From an uncultured Flavobacteriales bacterium (lineage in GTDB: Bacteria > Bacteroidota > Bacteroidia > Flavobacteriales_D > Crocinitomicaceae): a DNA stretch of 64,000 nt. Location: assembly GCA_913054135.1 (NCBI GenBank), contig CAJXJK010000004.1, positions 1 through 64,000 of the forward strand, written 5' to 3'. Under the pieces are notes generated by a model. The model did not search any database. It saw only the letters and a program-made list of their open reading frames with translations, and had not been told where the DNA came from. Shown here in pieces: positions 16,484-26,280 of the stretch (position 1 is the stretch's first letter; each line of letters begins with the position of its first letter). The position numbers and the translations under genes are program-made.

Positions 16484-17341
16484 ATGAGTAAACTTAAAAT
16501 TGCAATTCAAAAAAGTGGAAGGTTAAATCAAGACTCGATCAAACTTTTAAGAAGTTGTGGCATCAATATCGAAAACGGAAAAGATCAACTTAAAGTTGAA
16601 GTTGCCAATTTCCCAATAGAGCTTTTGTATTTGCGAAACTCTGACATTCCGCAATACTTAGAAGACGGAGTTGTTGACATTGCTATTGTTGGTGAGAACC
16701 TTCTAATTGAAAAACAGAAGAAAATTGAAATTGTAGAGAAGCTTGGTTTTTCAAAATGTAGGGTCTCACTAGCTATTCCGAAAGAAATCGAAGACGAATC
16801 ACTTGCGTACTTTGAGGGCAAAAAAATTGCAACCTCCTACCCCAACACAGTTCAAAATTACTTGAACAAGAAAGGAATTAACGCAGAGATTCACGTAATA
16901 TCGGGATCTGTAGAAATTGCACCAAACATTGGCTTAGCAGAAGGTATATGCGATATCGTAAGTACAGGAAGTACACTTTTCAAAAACGGATTAAAAGAAA
17001 CTCAAGTTATTCTAAAGTCAGAGGCAGTCTTGGCAAAAAGCAGTTCACTCTCGGTTGAGCAAGAAGCTATTTTAGAAAGACTTTTGTTTAGAATACAATC
17101 TGTATTGAGAGCGAAGAACACCAAATACATTTTGATGAATGTGCCCAATGAAAACATTGAAAAAGTCAGTTCAATACTCCCGGTACTAAAGAGTCCAACC
17201 ATATTACCTCTTGAGCAAGATGGATGGAGTTCTTTACACTCAGTAATCAAAGAAACGGAGTTTTGGGAAGTAATAGATGAATTAAAAACAGCCGGAGCCG
17301 AAGGTATTTTAGTCGTTCCAATTGATAAAATGGTATTGTGA
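16484..17341 (+). CDS. hisG: ATP phosphoribosyltransferase (long form)
   Basis: 285 residues. HisG catalyses the first step of histidine synthesis, joining ATP and PRPP. The N-terminus MSKLKIAIQKSGRLNQDS and the GICDIVSTGSTL phosphate-binding loop (about residues 148-159) identify it. The length, with a C-terminal ferredoxin-like regulatory domain (about 215-285, ending EGILVVPIDKMVL), shows the long form that is feedback-inhibited by histidine and needs no HisZ. It is the first structural gene after the attenuator; its TGA stop overlaps the hisD start (TGATG). Confidence 0.96.
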   Translation: MSKLKIAIQKSGRLNQDSIKLLRSCGINIENGKDQLKVEVANFPIELLYLRNSDIPQYLEDGVVDIAIVGENLLIEKQKKIEIVEKLGFSKCRVSLAIPKEIEDESLAYFEGKKIATSYPNTVQNYLNKKGINAEIHVISGSVEIAPNIGLAEGICDIVSTGSTLFKNGLKETQVILKSEAVLAKSSSLSVEQEAILERLLFRIQSVLRAKNTKYILMNVPNENIEKVSSILPVLKSPTILPLEQDGWSSLHSVIKETEFWEVIDELKTAGAEGILVVPIDKMVL

Positions 17342-18630
17342 TGAAAATTGTAAATAATCCAAACAGAACAGATTGGTCTACACTAGCCACGCGACCAGAG
17401 TTCAAAAAAGAAGAAATAACAAAAGTGGTGGCTGAAATTCTCTCTGAAGTTAAGCTTAAAGGAGATGAAGCCCTATTCAGATATTCTGAAAAATTTGACA
17501 AGGTCAAATTGTCTGAATTAGTGGTGAGTATTCAAGAGATTGATTCTGCAAACGGACTTATGTCTCAAGAACTAAAGTCGGCCATTGAGGTTGCTAAAAG
17601 CAATATTGAAAAGTTTCACAACTCGCAAAACTCAGCTGAATCTGTAGTTGAAACATCAGAAGGTGTAAACTGCTGGCGAAAGAGCGTTGGTATTGAAAAA
17701 GTAGGATTATATATTCCTGGTGGCTCTGCCCCACTCTTTTCAACCATCTTAATGCTTGCAATTCCTGCTAAAATTGCAGGATGCAAGGAGGTTGTCTTAT
17801 GTACACCTCCTGATCAGAATGGGCAAGTCAATCCTGCAATTTTATACACTGCAAATCTTGTTGGAATCACTAAAATATTCAAAGTTGGGGGTGCTCAAGC
17901 TATAGGCGCAATGGCAAATGGAACTGAAAGTATTCCGCAAGTCTATAAAATATTTGGCCCTGGCAATCAATTCGTTACTAAGGCAAAGGAGCTCATTCAA
18001 CAAGATGGTGTGGCAATAGATATGCCCGCAGGTCCTAGTGAACTTTTGGTAATTGCAGATGATAGCTGCAAACCAGCTTTTGTAGCTGCCGATTTATTAT
18101 CACAAGCCGAGCACGGGACCGATAGCCAAGTAATTTTATTGTCTAACAGTGCAAAGGTTTTAGCTGATGTAAATTCTGAGCTTGATGCGCAATTGACTCA
18201 ATTACCAAGGTTAGAAATTGCTAAGGAGGCTTTGTCAAATAGTAAATCTATTCTATTAGCCAACATTGATGAATGCTTAGATTTCAGCAATCAATATGCC
18301 CCCGAACACCTTATACTAGCTTCAGAAAACACTGACGACATATTAAGTAAAATCGTGAATGCAGGTTCTGTATTCATTGGTAATTACAGTTGTGAAAGCG
18401 CCGGCGATTATGCGAGCGGAACGAATCATACCCTACCTACTAATGGTTTTGCTAGAAATTATAGCGGAGTATCGGTTGACAGCTTCGTAAAGAAAATCAC
18501 CTTTCAAAAACTTAGCGAAACCGGAATTAAAAATATAGGATCTGCAATTGAATTAATGGCAGAAGCTGAAGGCCTATTTGCTCACAAAAATGCGGTATCA
18601 CTACGATTAAAAGAACTAGAGAATGTTTGA
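17341..18630 (+). CDS. hisD: Histidinol dehydrogenase
   Basis: 429 residues from the ATG at 17341; a GTG three bases upstream is less likely. It oxidises histidinol to histidine in two NAD-dependent steps. Family motifs include GLYIPGGSAPLFST (about residues 122-135), GPGNQFVTKAKE, the zinc-site region SQAEHGTDSQ with its His, and the C-terminal SYNHTLP-type segment seen here as GTNHTLPTNGFARNYSG. It overlaps hisG by the TGATG junction and hisC by eight bases, indicating translational coupling. Length is normal for the family. Confidence 0.96.
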   Translation: MKIVNNPNRTDWSTLATRPEFKKEEITKVVAEILSEVKLKGDEALFRYSEKFDKVKLSELVVSIQEIDSANGLMSQELKSAIEVAKSNIEKFHNSQNSAESVVETSEGVNCWRKSVGIEKVGLYIPGGSAPLFSTILMLAIPAKIAGCKEVVLCTPPDQNGQVNPAILYTANLVGITKIFKVGGAQAIGAMANGTESIPQVYKIFGPGNQFVTKAKELIQQDGVAIDMPAGPSELLVIADDSCKPAFVAADLLSQAEHGTDSQVILLSNSAKVLADVNSELDAQLTQLPRLEIAKEALSNSKSILLANIDECLDFSNQYAPEHLILASENTDDILSKIVNAGSVFIGNYSCESAGDYASGTNHTLPTNGFARNYSGVSVDSFVKKITFQKLSETGIKNIGSAIELMAEAEGLFAHKNAVSLRLKELENV

Positions 18631-19654
18631 TTTAGAAAAAATAACACGAAAAAATGTACGCCTTATGAAAGCGTACAGCTCAGCACGAGATGAGTTTAAG
18701 GGGCAAGCTGATATTTGGTTGGATGCCAATGAAAACCCAAATGAGAGTAATTTGAATCGTTACCCCGATCCTTTACAACTCTCATTAAAGAAGAAGATTG
18801 CTGAAAAGAAGAAACTACCTGCAGAACAAATCTTTGTTGGAAACGGAAGTGATGAAGCAATTGATTTATTGTTCAGAGCATTTTGCGAACCAGGGCAAAG
18901 CAAGGCCATACTATTTCCGCCTACATACGGAATGTACGAGGTTTCGGCTGCAATAAACAACATTGAAGTGGCAGAGATTCCTCTTACAAATAAATTTGAG
19001 ATACCTCAGCTGGATGTTATCAAACCATTTCTAAATTGTACGGGGCTATTGTTTATTTGCTCGCCAAATAATCCAACAGGTAACTGCACGAGCTCAGAAG
19101 CAATAAAAGAAATCGCCAAAAATTTTGATGGATTAGTCATTGTGGATGAAGCATATGTTGATTTCTCAAATGCTGAAAGCGCAACAGCTCTTATAGAAAC
19201 AACTCCAAATTTGGTGGTACTCCAAACTTTTAGCAAAGCCTATGGATTGGCTGGCGCCAGAGTTGGAATGGCCTTCGCAAATGCAGAGATCATCTCTGTT
19301 TTGAATAAGATCAAACCGCCTTACAATATGAACACCTTGAGCATTTCAGCCGCATCTGAGGCTTTAGAAAATCAGTCGGTTATTAATTCTCAAATCCAGA
19401 CTATTCAAAGTGAACGAGAAAGAATGAAAGCTGAATTGTTTGAACTAAATAATGTAGTACAGGTTTATCCTTCAGAAGCAAATTTCTTGCTGACTGAATT
19501 CACTGATTCAGAAAAGGTGTTTTCAGCTTTACTAAATGAAGGAATCGTAGTGAGAAACAGAAATTCGGCCATCAAGAATTGTTTAAGGATTTCGTTAGGG
19601 ACACCAACAGAAAACAATCAATTAATTACAACATTAAATAAGTTGCAGTCATGA
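18623..19654 (+). CDS. hisC: Histidinol-phosphate aminotransferase
   Basis: 343 residues, a class II fold-type I PLP enzyme that converts imidazole-acetol phosphate to histidinol phosphate with glutamate. Visible motifs: DANENP near the N-terminus, [19 protein letters not shown], the DEAYVDF stretch and the PLP lysine in [14 protein letters not shown] (Lys at about residue 204). The C-terminal [21 protein letters not shown] holds the substrate-carboxylate Arg residues. It overlaps hisD by eight bases and hisB by four (ATGA). Confidence 0.95.
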   Translation: MFDLEKITRKNVRLMKAYSSARDEFKGQADIWLDANENPNESNLNRYPDPLQLSLKKKIAEKKKLPAEQIFVGNGSDEAIDLLFRAFCEPGQSKAILFPPTYGMYEVSAAINNIEVAEIPLTNKFEIPQLDVIKPFLNCTGLLFICSPNNPTGNCTSSEAIKEIAKNFDGLVIVDEAYVDFSNAESATALIETTPNLVVLQTFSKAYGLAGARVGMAFANAEIISVLNKIKPPYNMNTLSISAASEALENQSVINSQIQTIQSERERMKAELFELNNVVQVYPSEANFLLTEFTDSEKVFSALLNEGIVVRNRNSAIKNCLRISLGTPTENNQLITTLNKLQS

Positions 19655-20739
19655 AAAAAGTATTATTTATAGATAGAGACGGGACATTGGTTATTGAGCC
19701 ACCAGTTGATTATCAGTTAGACAGTTTAGAGAAATTAGAGTTCTATCCCTTCGTTTTTCAAGAACTGGCAAAAATTGTCACAGAATTAGATTATGAATTA
19801 GTAATGGTGACCAACCAAGACGGATTGGGCACCAGTTCTTTTCCTGAAGACACCTTTTGGCCAGCACAAAACAAGATAATTGAAGCATTTAAAAATGAAG
19901 GCATAGAGTTTTCTGAAATACTGATAGACAAATCTTTCCCAGAAGATAACGCACCTACACGTAAACCTAGAACGGGTCTATTACAAAAGTACATTTATGG
20001 TGACTACGACTTAACCAACTCTTTTGTGATAGGAGATAGAGCTACTGATATAGAACTTGCTCAAAACCTGAATTCCAAAAGTATTTTCATTGGTGAAGAC
20101 AATCCAGACGCTACTCTTTGCACTAAAAGTTGGAACGAAATCTATACGTTCTTGAGCAGCAAGCCGAGAACGGGAAGCGTAAAGAGAGTTACCAAAGAGA
20201 CATCCATTCAAGTTGATGTCAACTTAGATGGAGACGGCAAGAATGAACTCTCAACAGGAATTGGATTCTTTGATCACATGCTAGAGCAAATTGCCAAACA
20301 CGGTAATCTTGATTTGACGGTTCAAGTTAAAGGAGATTTAGAGATAGACGAACACCACACAATTGAAGATGTTGCCATCACTTTGGGCGAAGCATTTATA
20401 AAAGCTTTAGGCTCAAAAAAGGCGATTGAACGATACGGTTTTCTATTACCAATGGATGACTGCTTAGCCCAAGTAGGTATAGATTTTGGAGGAAGGCCCT
20501 GGTTGGTTTGGGAGGCAGATTTTAAGAGAGAAATGATAGGAGAAATGCCTTCTGAAATGTTTATGCACTTCTTTAAATCATTTAGTGATGCTGCAAAATG
20601 CAATTTGAACATCAAGGCTGAAGGAGAAAACGAACACCACAAGATTGAAGCAATTTTTAAAGCTTTCGCAAAAGCAATAAAAATGGCAGTCAGCAAAACG
20701 AATAACTACTCAATCCCGAGTACAAAAGGAACAATATGA
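19651..20739 (+). CDS. hisB: Bifunctional histidinol-phosphatase/imidazoleglycerol-phosphate dehydratase
   Basis: 362 residues with two domains. Residues 1-165 are a HAD-type phosphatase (DRDGTLV nucleophile motif, later [11 protein letters not shown]), giving the histidinol-phosphatase step. Residues about 172-362 are the dehydratase, with manganese-binding His-rich motifs [30 protein letters not shown] and ENEHHKIEA. This fusion is usual in Enterobacteria and Bacteroidota, and it removes the need for a separate HisN. It overlaps both neighbours by four bases. Confidence 0.96.
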   Translation: MKKVLFIDRDGTLVIEPPVDYQLDSLEKLEFYPFVFQELAKIVTELDYELVMVTNQDGLGTSSFPEDTFWPAQNKIIEAFKNEGIEFSEILIDKSFPEDNAPTRKPRTGLLQKYIYGDYDLTNSFVIGDRATDIELAQNLNSKSIFIGEDNPDATLCTKSWNEIYTFLSSKPRTGSVKRVTKETSIQVDVNLDGDGKNELSTGIGFFDHMLEQIAKHGNLDLTVQVKGDLEIDEHHTIEDVAITLGEAFIKALGSKKAIERYGFLLPMDDCLAQVGIDFGGRPWLVWEADFKREMIGEMPSEMFMHFFKSFSDAAKCNLNIKAEGENEHHKIEAIFKAFAKAIKMAVSKTNNYSIPSTKGTI

Positions 20740-21314
20740 TAGCCATTATAGATTACAATGCTGGCAACATTAGCTCAGTACAAAATGCTTTAAAGAGATT
20801 AGGTTATGAATCTATTCTAACTAGAGATAAGGCTGAGTTGTTAAAAGCCGACAAGGTCATTCTACCCGGCGTTGGAGAAGCGAGCAGTGCCATGACTTAT
20901 TTGAGAGAATATGATCTAGTCGATTTGATAAAAGATCTTAGACAACCGTTTTTAGGAATTTGCCTAGGCATGCAACTCATGTGCAAGTATTCAGAAGAAG
21001 GAGATGCTGATTGTTTAGGCATTTTTGATGCGGATGTGAAATTATTTCCTCCAAAAGAGAATGTGCCACACATGGGATGGAATGATTTAAGCGATTTGAA
21101 AGGGCCTTTATTTGAAGGAATTCAAGCCAATGATGATGTATACTTTGTTCACAGTTACTGGGCTGAACTTAGCTCAGATACAATTGCACAATGCGATTAC
21201 ATTCTGCCTTTCAGTGCTGCCTTGCAGAAAGACAATTTTTATGCTGTTCAATTTCACCCAGAAAAATCGGCAGATGTTGGAGAAAAAATACTTAAAAACT
21301 TTTTAGCCTTATGA
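20736..21314 (+). CDS. hisH: Imidazole glycerol phosphate synthase, glutaminase subunit
   Basis: 192 residues. A class I glutamine amidotransferase that supplies ammonia to HisF. The oxyanion/nucleophile motif is [11 protein letters not shown] (Cys at about residue 77), and the His-Glu pair is in QFHPEKS near the C-terminus. It starts [19 protein letters not shown], typical of HisH. It overlaps hisB and hisA by four bases each. The enzyme is a heterodimer with HisF, encoded two genes downstream. Confidence 0.96.
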   Translation: MIAIIDYNAGNISSVQNALKRLGYESILTRDKAELLKADKVILPGVGEASSAMTYLREYDLVDLIKDLRQPFLGICLGMQLMCKYSEEGDADCLGIFDADVKLFPPKENVPHMGWNDLSDLKGPLFEGIQANDDVYFVHSYWAELSSDTIAQCDYILPFSAALQKDNFYAVQFHPEKSADVGEKILKNFLAL

Positions 21315-22024
21315 GAATAATTCCCGCAATAGATATCATTGATGGTAAATGTGTTAGACTTACCAAAGGTGATTACGAAACGAAAAAAATATATAATGAA
21401 AATCCACTTGAAGTGGCGAAAGAATTTGAAGCTTATGGCATTGAATTCTTGCACCTAGTTGATTTAGATGGAGCCAAATCATCTAAGATTGTGAACAATG
21501 ATATTTTAGAGAAAATCACTTCCAACACTTCACTGAAAGTAGATTTTGGTGGAGGATTAAAATCCACAGAAGATGTCAAAATAGCATTTGAATCTGGAGC
21601 AAGCCAGATTACCGGAGGCAGCATTGCAGTTCAGAACCAAGAACTCTTTGAGAGCTGGATTGAAGAATTTGGAGCGCAAAAGATCATTCTTGGAGCAGAT
21701 TGTTTGAATCGAAAGATTGCCACCAACGGCTGGCTCAAAAGTTCTGAACTTGATGTGATTAATTTTATAAAGTCATATGAAGAAAGAGGTATCGAGCAAG
21801 TTATTTGTACCGACATTTCTAAAGACGGAATGTTGGCTGGCGCTTCAGAAGAACTTTATAAAGAAATTTTGGATAAGACCGAGATCAAGCTCATAGCGAG
21901 CGGAGGCGTTTCATCTATCCAAGATTTAGTTGAGTTAAAACAAATTGGATGCGAAGGCGCTATTCTTGGTAAGGCCATTTATGAGGGAAATATTTCACTT
22001 AAAGAATTACAAGAGTTATGCTAA
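21311..22024 (+). CDS. hisA: ProFAR isomerase
   Basis: 237 residues, a (beta/alpha)8 barrel that opens the ribose ring of ProFAR. The two catalytic Asp residues sit in [14 protein letters not shown] (about residue 8) and [12 protein letters not shown] (about residue 127). The half-barrel repeat with phosphate-binding glycines is seen in VDFGGGLKS and ASGGVSS. It overlaps hisF by seven bases. HisA and HisF are homologous but clearly distinct here. Confidence 0.95.
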   Translation: MRIIPAIDIIDGKCVRLTKGDYETKKIYNENPLEVAKEFEAYGIEFLHLVDLDGAKSSKIVNNDILEKITSNTSLKVDFGGGLKSTEDVKIAFESGASQITGGSIAVQNQELFESWIEEFGAQKIILGADCLNRKIATNGWLKSSELDVINFIKSYEERGIEQVICTDISKDGMLAGASEELYKEILDKTEIKLIASGGVSSIQDLVELKQIGCEGAILGKAIYEGNISLKELQELC

Positions 22025-22770
22025 AGAAGAGAATAATTCCTTGCTTGGATATTAAGAACGGTAGAACGGTTAAGGGCGTGAATTTTGTTGATATTCAAGA
22101 TGCCGGTGATCCCGTTGAACTCGCGAAACAATATGTGGCTCAGGGAGCTGATGAATTGGTATTCTTAGATATAAATGCTTCAGTTGAAAACAGAGCAACT
22201 TTAATTGATTTGGTAAAAGAAATTGCCGGTGAGATAAACATACCCTTCACAGTTGGCGGAGGAATTAATTCTCTTGAGGCAGCTGCTAAACTAATTAAAG
22301 CCGGAGCAGATAAGGTGAGTGTGAATTCATCAGCCGTTAAGAATCCAGAATTGATAAAAGAAATCGCCGATAAGTTCGGTTCACAATGCGTGGTTGCTGC
22401 TATCGACACTAAACTCATCAATGATAAATGGATGGTTTTTGTGCAAGGAGGCAGAACGATCACTGATTTAGAAACAATCAATTGGGCCAAACAAATTGAG
22501 AAATTGGGCGCAGGTGAAATTTTACTCACCTCAATGAATAATGACGGAACCAAAAGTGGATTTGCCATTGATATCACATCTGAAGTCACAAAGGCGGTCA
22601 ACATTCCAGTAATTGCGTCTGGTGGAGCAGGGACAAAAGAACATTTTAAACAACTCTTCAAAACTGATATTAGTGCTGGCCTAGCTGCCAGTATATTTCA
22701 CTACGGCGAGATGCCTATTCCAGAGTTGAAGAATTACCTAATCAATGAAAACATATCAATAAGAAAATAA
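22018..22770 (+). CDS. hisF: Imidazole glycerol phosphate synthase, cyclase subunit
   Basis: 250 residues. The barrel starts [20 protein letters not shown] with catalytic Asp11, and the second Asp lies in [17 protein letters not shown], the HisF signature. Glycine-rich phosphate sites are TVGGGI and ASGGAGT. It works with HisH to make the imidazole ring and releases AICAR to purine synthesis. It overlaps hisA and is followed two bases later by hisIE. Confidence 0.96.
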   Translation: MLKKRIIPCLDIKNGRTVKGVNFVDIQDAGDPVELAKQYVAQGADELVFLDINASVENRATLIDLVKEIAGEINIPFTVGGGINSLEAAAKLIKAGADKVSVNSSAVKNPELIKEIADKFGSQCVVAAIDTKLINDKWMVFVQGGRTITDLETINWAKQIEKLGAGEILLTSMNNDGTKSGFAIDITSEVTKAVNIPVIASGGAGTKEHFKQLFKTDISAGLAASIFHYGEMPIPELKNYLINENISIRK

Positions 22771-22772
22771 AG

Positions 22773-23360
22773 ATGAAAATAGATTTTAATAAAGGAGACG
22801 GATTAGTTCCCGTCATTATTCAAGATGTCAGCACTCTTCAAGTGTTGATGTTAGGATATATGAACCAAGAAGCTTTTGATAAAACGCAGGCCGAAAAGAG
22901 AGTCACTTTTTACAGCAGAAGTAAGAATAGATTGTGGACAAAAGGAGAAGAATCCGGAAACTTTTTGGAGGTAAAAGATCTGCAAATAGATTGTGATAAT
23001 GACACAATTCTGATAAAGGCTATCCCTCAAGGACCAACCTGTCACAAGGGAACAACAAGTTGTTTCGCAGAAGAAACTGCTAAGGGATTCATCTATAAAC
23101 TAGAGGATACTATAAATCAACGCATTGATGAGGATGATGAGAATTCATACACGAACAAACTATTCAAAAGAGGTATAAACAAGGTAGCTCAAAAGGTGGG
23201 TGAAGAAGCGGTTGAATTAGTAATTGAAGCAAAAGATAATGACGCCAACTTATTTAAAAATGAGGCGGCTGATTTAATGTATCACTATTTAATCCTCTTG
23301 AAAGCTAAAGGCTTCTCACTAATAGATATTGAAGAAATATTAAGTGAAAGAAACAACTAG
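22773..23360 (+). CDS. hisI: Bifunctional phosphoribosyl-AMP cyclohydrolase/phosphoribosyl-ATP pyrophosphatase
   Basis: 195 residues. Residues 1-105 are the cyclohydrolase (HisI) with zinc/magnesium motifs DCDNDTILI and CHKGTTSCF. Residues about 108-195 are the MazG-like pyrophosphatase (HisE) with KVGEEAVELVIEAK and DLMYHYLILL. The domain order is the usual HisIE. It is the last gene of the operon, and its TAG stop lies at the centre of a 42-bp perfect palindrome. Confidence 0.95.
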   Translation: MKIDFNKGDGLVPVIIQDVSTLQVLMLGYMNQEAFDKTQAEKRVTFYSRSKNRLWTKGEESGNFLEVKDLQIDCDNDTILIKAIPQGPTCHKGTTSCFAEETAKGFIYKLEDTINQRIDEDDENSYTNKLFKRGINKVAQKVGEEAVELVIEAKDNDANLFKNEAADLMYHYLILLKAKGFSLIDIEEILSERNN

Positions 23361-23379
23361 TTGTTTCTTTCACTTAATA
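23338..23379. terminator. 42-bp perfect palindrome at the end of hisIE
   Basis: Two perfect 21-base arms meet at CTAG, and the hisIE stop codon (23358-23360) sits at the dyad centre. The arm contains AAGTGAAAGAAAC. In RNA it would form a long hairpin without a loop of its own. There is no strong T run, so it could be a terminator, an mRNA 3'-end stabiliser, or a palindromic insertion. Confidence 0.6.
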
Positions 23380-23417
23380 GATGTAGATTGAAGTATCTTA
23401 TGGGAACTAGAAATCAT

Positions 23418-23729
23418 ATGAGAAGTTTGTCAATCATATTCATTGTTATCTTATTTCATTCTTGCAATATCGTGGCGAACAGGACTATACATTATGAAGG
23501 AGGCAAAAAAGTCAAACATTCAAACATCTGTGAAGCACATGAGGTGAAGATGCGCAAGAAATTAGTAAAAACTACATTTGGTATTTACGACCCAAACCCA
23601 GTCATTTATGATAAAAAAAATCCCCATGTAAAAAGCACATTACATGTGGGCTGTACTCGCAGAGGTTGGCCGAGGGAAACTTTGGGTAAGATCTATGTAT
23701 GCCCAGTTTGTCAAAAAGGAAATAGATAA
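23418..23729 (+). CDS. Small lipoprotein with C-terminal CxxC
   Basis: 103 residues from the ATG at 23418. An upstream ATG at 23361 would put 19 residues before the signal sequence and is unlikely. The signal ends in LFHSC (lipobox). The mature part is basic and ends in YVCPVCQKG, with two further Cys (NICEAH and VGCTRR), so it may bind zinc. No family is recognised. It follows the his operon but is separated by the palindrome, so it is probably not part of it. Confidence 0.6.
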   Translation: MRSLSIIFIVILFHSCNIVANRTIHYEGGKKVKHSNICEAHEVKMRKKLVKTTFGIYDPNPVIYDKKNPHVKSTLHVGCTRRGWPRETLGKIYVCPVCQKGNR

Positions 23730-23748
23730 AAATCATCTTTCAGGCAGA

Positions 23749-24235
23749 ATGACGACTAAAAAATACTTCAAAAATTGTTTTCTACTTCTAATTCCAATTT
23801 TCATATGGAACCTACTTTTATATTCTCAGCTGCCGGTTGGCTACCAATCCGAAAACTTTGATAAAGACATCCCTACCCTGCTTAGTTAAGGCGAGAATAG
23901 TGATTTTCGGATTTCCCATCCTCATGATTCTGAACGTGCAAACCAAGAAGCAAAAGATTGGATTAGCACTATTCATTCTCGGAACCCTCATCTATTTCTC
24001 ATCATGGTTAGCTTTAATCATTGAGCCAATTAGTGATTGGAGTTTGAGCAAGATCGGATTTCTCGCACCAGCTTATACTACTATAACATGGCTTGCTGGA
24101 ATTTCCTTGATCGGCAACAAATCGTTTCTGAAAATTAATAAGGTCTCATCAATTTACTTTGTTCTCTCCGTTCTATTTGTAGCCGTTCACACATGGCATG
24201 TACTCATTGCTTATCAAAATATGAAGGCATTGTAA
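23749..24235 (+). pseudogene. Frameshifted small membrane protein gene
   Basis: Two overlapping frames look like halves of one protein. The first (ATG at 23749) reads a membrane signal, FLLLIPIFIWNLLLY, and stops at 23889 shortly after KDIPTLL. The second frame continues directly with VKARIVIFGFPILMIL and three more hydrophobic helices to 24235. A single indel near 23870-23890 would join them into a protein of about 160 residues with four or five membrane helices. No slippery heptamer is seen there, so programmed shifting is unlikely. It may be a real pseudogene or a sequencing error. No family is recognised. Confidence 0.55.
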
Positions 24236-24455
24236 GAAACCAAAAATTCCAATCAGTTTTCAATAAAAAAAGAGCAATTGACGGGCACAAATGTAATTTT
24301 TGATCTTCACTAGCTTCGAAAAATCAAAAAATAACCAAAACTCAAACAATTCAAAAACAAGGATTTACGAATTACTGTTTAACTTTTCTTTCATTTTGTT
24401 AAACAAAACAGAACTTTATGTGTTCCAACCTATATAACTTTTAATTCAATCTAAA

Positions 24456-26135
24456 ATGAAAAAGAATTTTTACACTTTTAAAAAATACATTCTTGCAGTA
24501 GGATGTTTAACAGGAGCAAGCTCATTTGCTCAGGACGCAAGAGTCCAAATCATTCACAATTCACCTGATGCAGCAACAGAGATTGTTGACATTTATGCTG
24601 ATGGTGTTCTTTTTGAAGATGATCTTGCATTTAGAACAGCTACACCATTTTTTGATTTAGCGCCAGGAACAGTGAATATCGGAATCGCACCTGGTTCATC
24701 AACTGGAGCCGGAGATATCTTAGCGACATTTCCTTTAACAGTGGCCTCTGGTGAAACATACGTAGCAATTGCAAACGGAATATTAATTCCAGCTGGATAC
24801 TCCGCTACGCCTGCCGTAAGTATTGATGTGATGGCTTTAGGACAAGAAGCAGCAAATACTGCAGGAAATACAGATGTTTTAGTTTTCCACGGTTCTACAG
24901 ATGCACCAACAGTTGATGTTTCAACACCAGGAGGATCAATGACACCCTTGGTTGACAATGCAGCATATGGTGACTTCACTTCTTATTTAGAATTACCAAC
25001 TGATGATTACACACTAAATGTAACAGATGAAACTGGAGCTACAGTAGTAGCTAGCTTTCAAGCACCTTTGGCAACATTAGGATTAGATGATGCAGCAGCA
25101 GTAGTTGTAGCAAGTGGATTTTTGGATCCATCTATGAACAATGATGGCGAAGAATTCGGATTATGGGTAGCCTTACCAGCTGGTGGTGACCTAGTTGAAT
25201 TACCAGCTTCTGAAGCTAGATTACAAGTGATTCACAATTCTGCAGATGCAGCAGCTACAGAAGTAGACGTATACTTCAATGATGAATTATTAATTGATGA
25301 TTTCGCATTCAGAAGTGCTTCAGCATACATTGATGTTCCTGCAGAAGTAGAAAACGAAATCGCGATCGCACCAGGAAACAGTACTGACGTAGGAGACGCA
25401 TTAGTAGTTATCCCTACAACTTTCGCCTCTAACGAAACATATGTTGCAATCGCAAACGGAATTATCAGTATGACTGGATACACTCCAGCTACAGCATTTT
25501 CACTAGATGTTTATGACATGGGTCAAGAAACTTCAAACGTTTCTGGGAACACTGATGTATTAGTATTTCACGGATCTACTGACGCACCAACAGTTGATGT
25601 TGCCGCGGTAGGAGCAGGAACAATTGTAGATGACGCAGCATATGGAGATTTCGCAGGTTACTTAGAATTAGCGAATGCTGATTACATCTTAGAAGTTCAA
25701 GATATGACTGGAACTACAGTTGTATCTTCTTACTCTGCGCCTTTAGCTACTCTATCATTAGCTGATTTAGGAATCGTTGTTGTTGCAAGTGGATTCTTAG
25801 ACCCATCTGTAAACAGTAACGGTCCAGCATTTGGTCTATGGGTAGCATTGCCAGCAGGAGGAGGAATGGTTGAATTACCTGTTGCCTTCGCTAGCGTTGG
25901 ACAAAACGAATTAGAACTTAACGTATATCCTAATCCGACAACTGATTTCATCAGAGTAGACGGAATTAGCGAAGTAACTTTTGTTCAAATTATGGATATG
26001 TCGGGTAGAATTGTAATGAACTCTGAAGTTCAAGCAAACGAAGAAATCAATGTTTCTGACCTTAATACAGGAAACTACTTGGTAACATTCAACAACACAC
26101 AAGGAACATCTCATTTACCACTTGTGATTAAATAA
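24456..26135 (+). CDS. T9SS-secreted protein with two DUF4397 repeats
   Basis: 559 residues. A signal peptide (about 1-25, ending SSFAQ) is followed by two tandem copies of a DUF4397 unit, about residues 28-250 and 254-475. Each copy starts ARVQIIHNSPDAA or ARLQVIHNSADAA and includes DVLVFHGSTDAPTVDV and VVASGFLDPS. Residues about 480-559 are a type A T9SS sorting domain (LNVYPNPTTDFIRVDG, DMSGRIV, LNTGNYLV). It is predicted to be a cell-surface or secreted protein; binding partners are unknown. It is monocistronic, with a hairpin terminator 26 bases after the stop. Confidence 0.88.
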   Translation: MKKNFYTFKKYILAVGCLTGASSFAQDARVQIIHNSPDAATEIVDIYADGVLFEDDLAFRTATPFFDLAPGTVNIGIAPGSSTGAGDILATFPLTVASGETYVAIANGILIPAGYSATPAVSIDVMALGQEAANTAGNTDVLVFHGSTDAPTVDVSTPGGSMTPLVDNAAYGDFTSYLELPTDDYTLNVTDETGATVVASFQAPLATLGLDDAAAVVVASGFLDPSMNNDGEEFGLWVALPAGGDLVELPASEARLQVIHNSADAAATEVDVYFNDELLIDDFAFRSASAYIDVPAEVENEIAIAPGNSTDVGDALVVIPTTFASNETYVAIANGIISMTGYTPATAFSLDVYDMGQETSNVSGNTDVLVFHGSTDAPTVDVAAVGAGTIVDDAAYGDFAGYLELANADYILEVQDMTGTTVVSSYSAPLATLSLADLGIVVVASGFLDPSVNSNGPAFGLWVALPAGGGMVELPVAFASVGQNELELNVYPNPTTDFIRVDGISEVTFVQIMDMSGRIVMNSEVQANEEINVSDLNTGNYLVTFNNTQGTSHLPLVIK

Positions 26136-26160
26136 GACGAAAACTTTCATTCCTAACAAG

Positions 26161-26194
26161 AAAGGGTCTCTTCATTCATTTGAAGGGGCCTTTT
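26161..26194 (+). terminator. Rho-independent terminator after the DUF4397 gene
   Basis: AAAGGGTCTCTTCA can pair with TGAAGGGGCCTTTT, 14 bp with three G-U wobbles, around a six-base loop and ending in T residues. Confidence 0.75.
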
Positions 26195-26280
26195 CTATTT
26201 GAAGCCTGTGAATCCGAAGTAAAATGATAGAGCCAAAGATTAATTGAACTTTTATTAATTTAGCCATCACAAACTACTAG

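Noticed and set aside
23870-23890. Programmed ribosomal frameshifting to join the two halves of the membrane protein
   Set aside because: There is no slippery heptamer or downstream structure; a plain indel is simpler.
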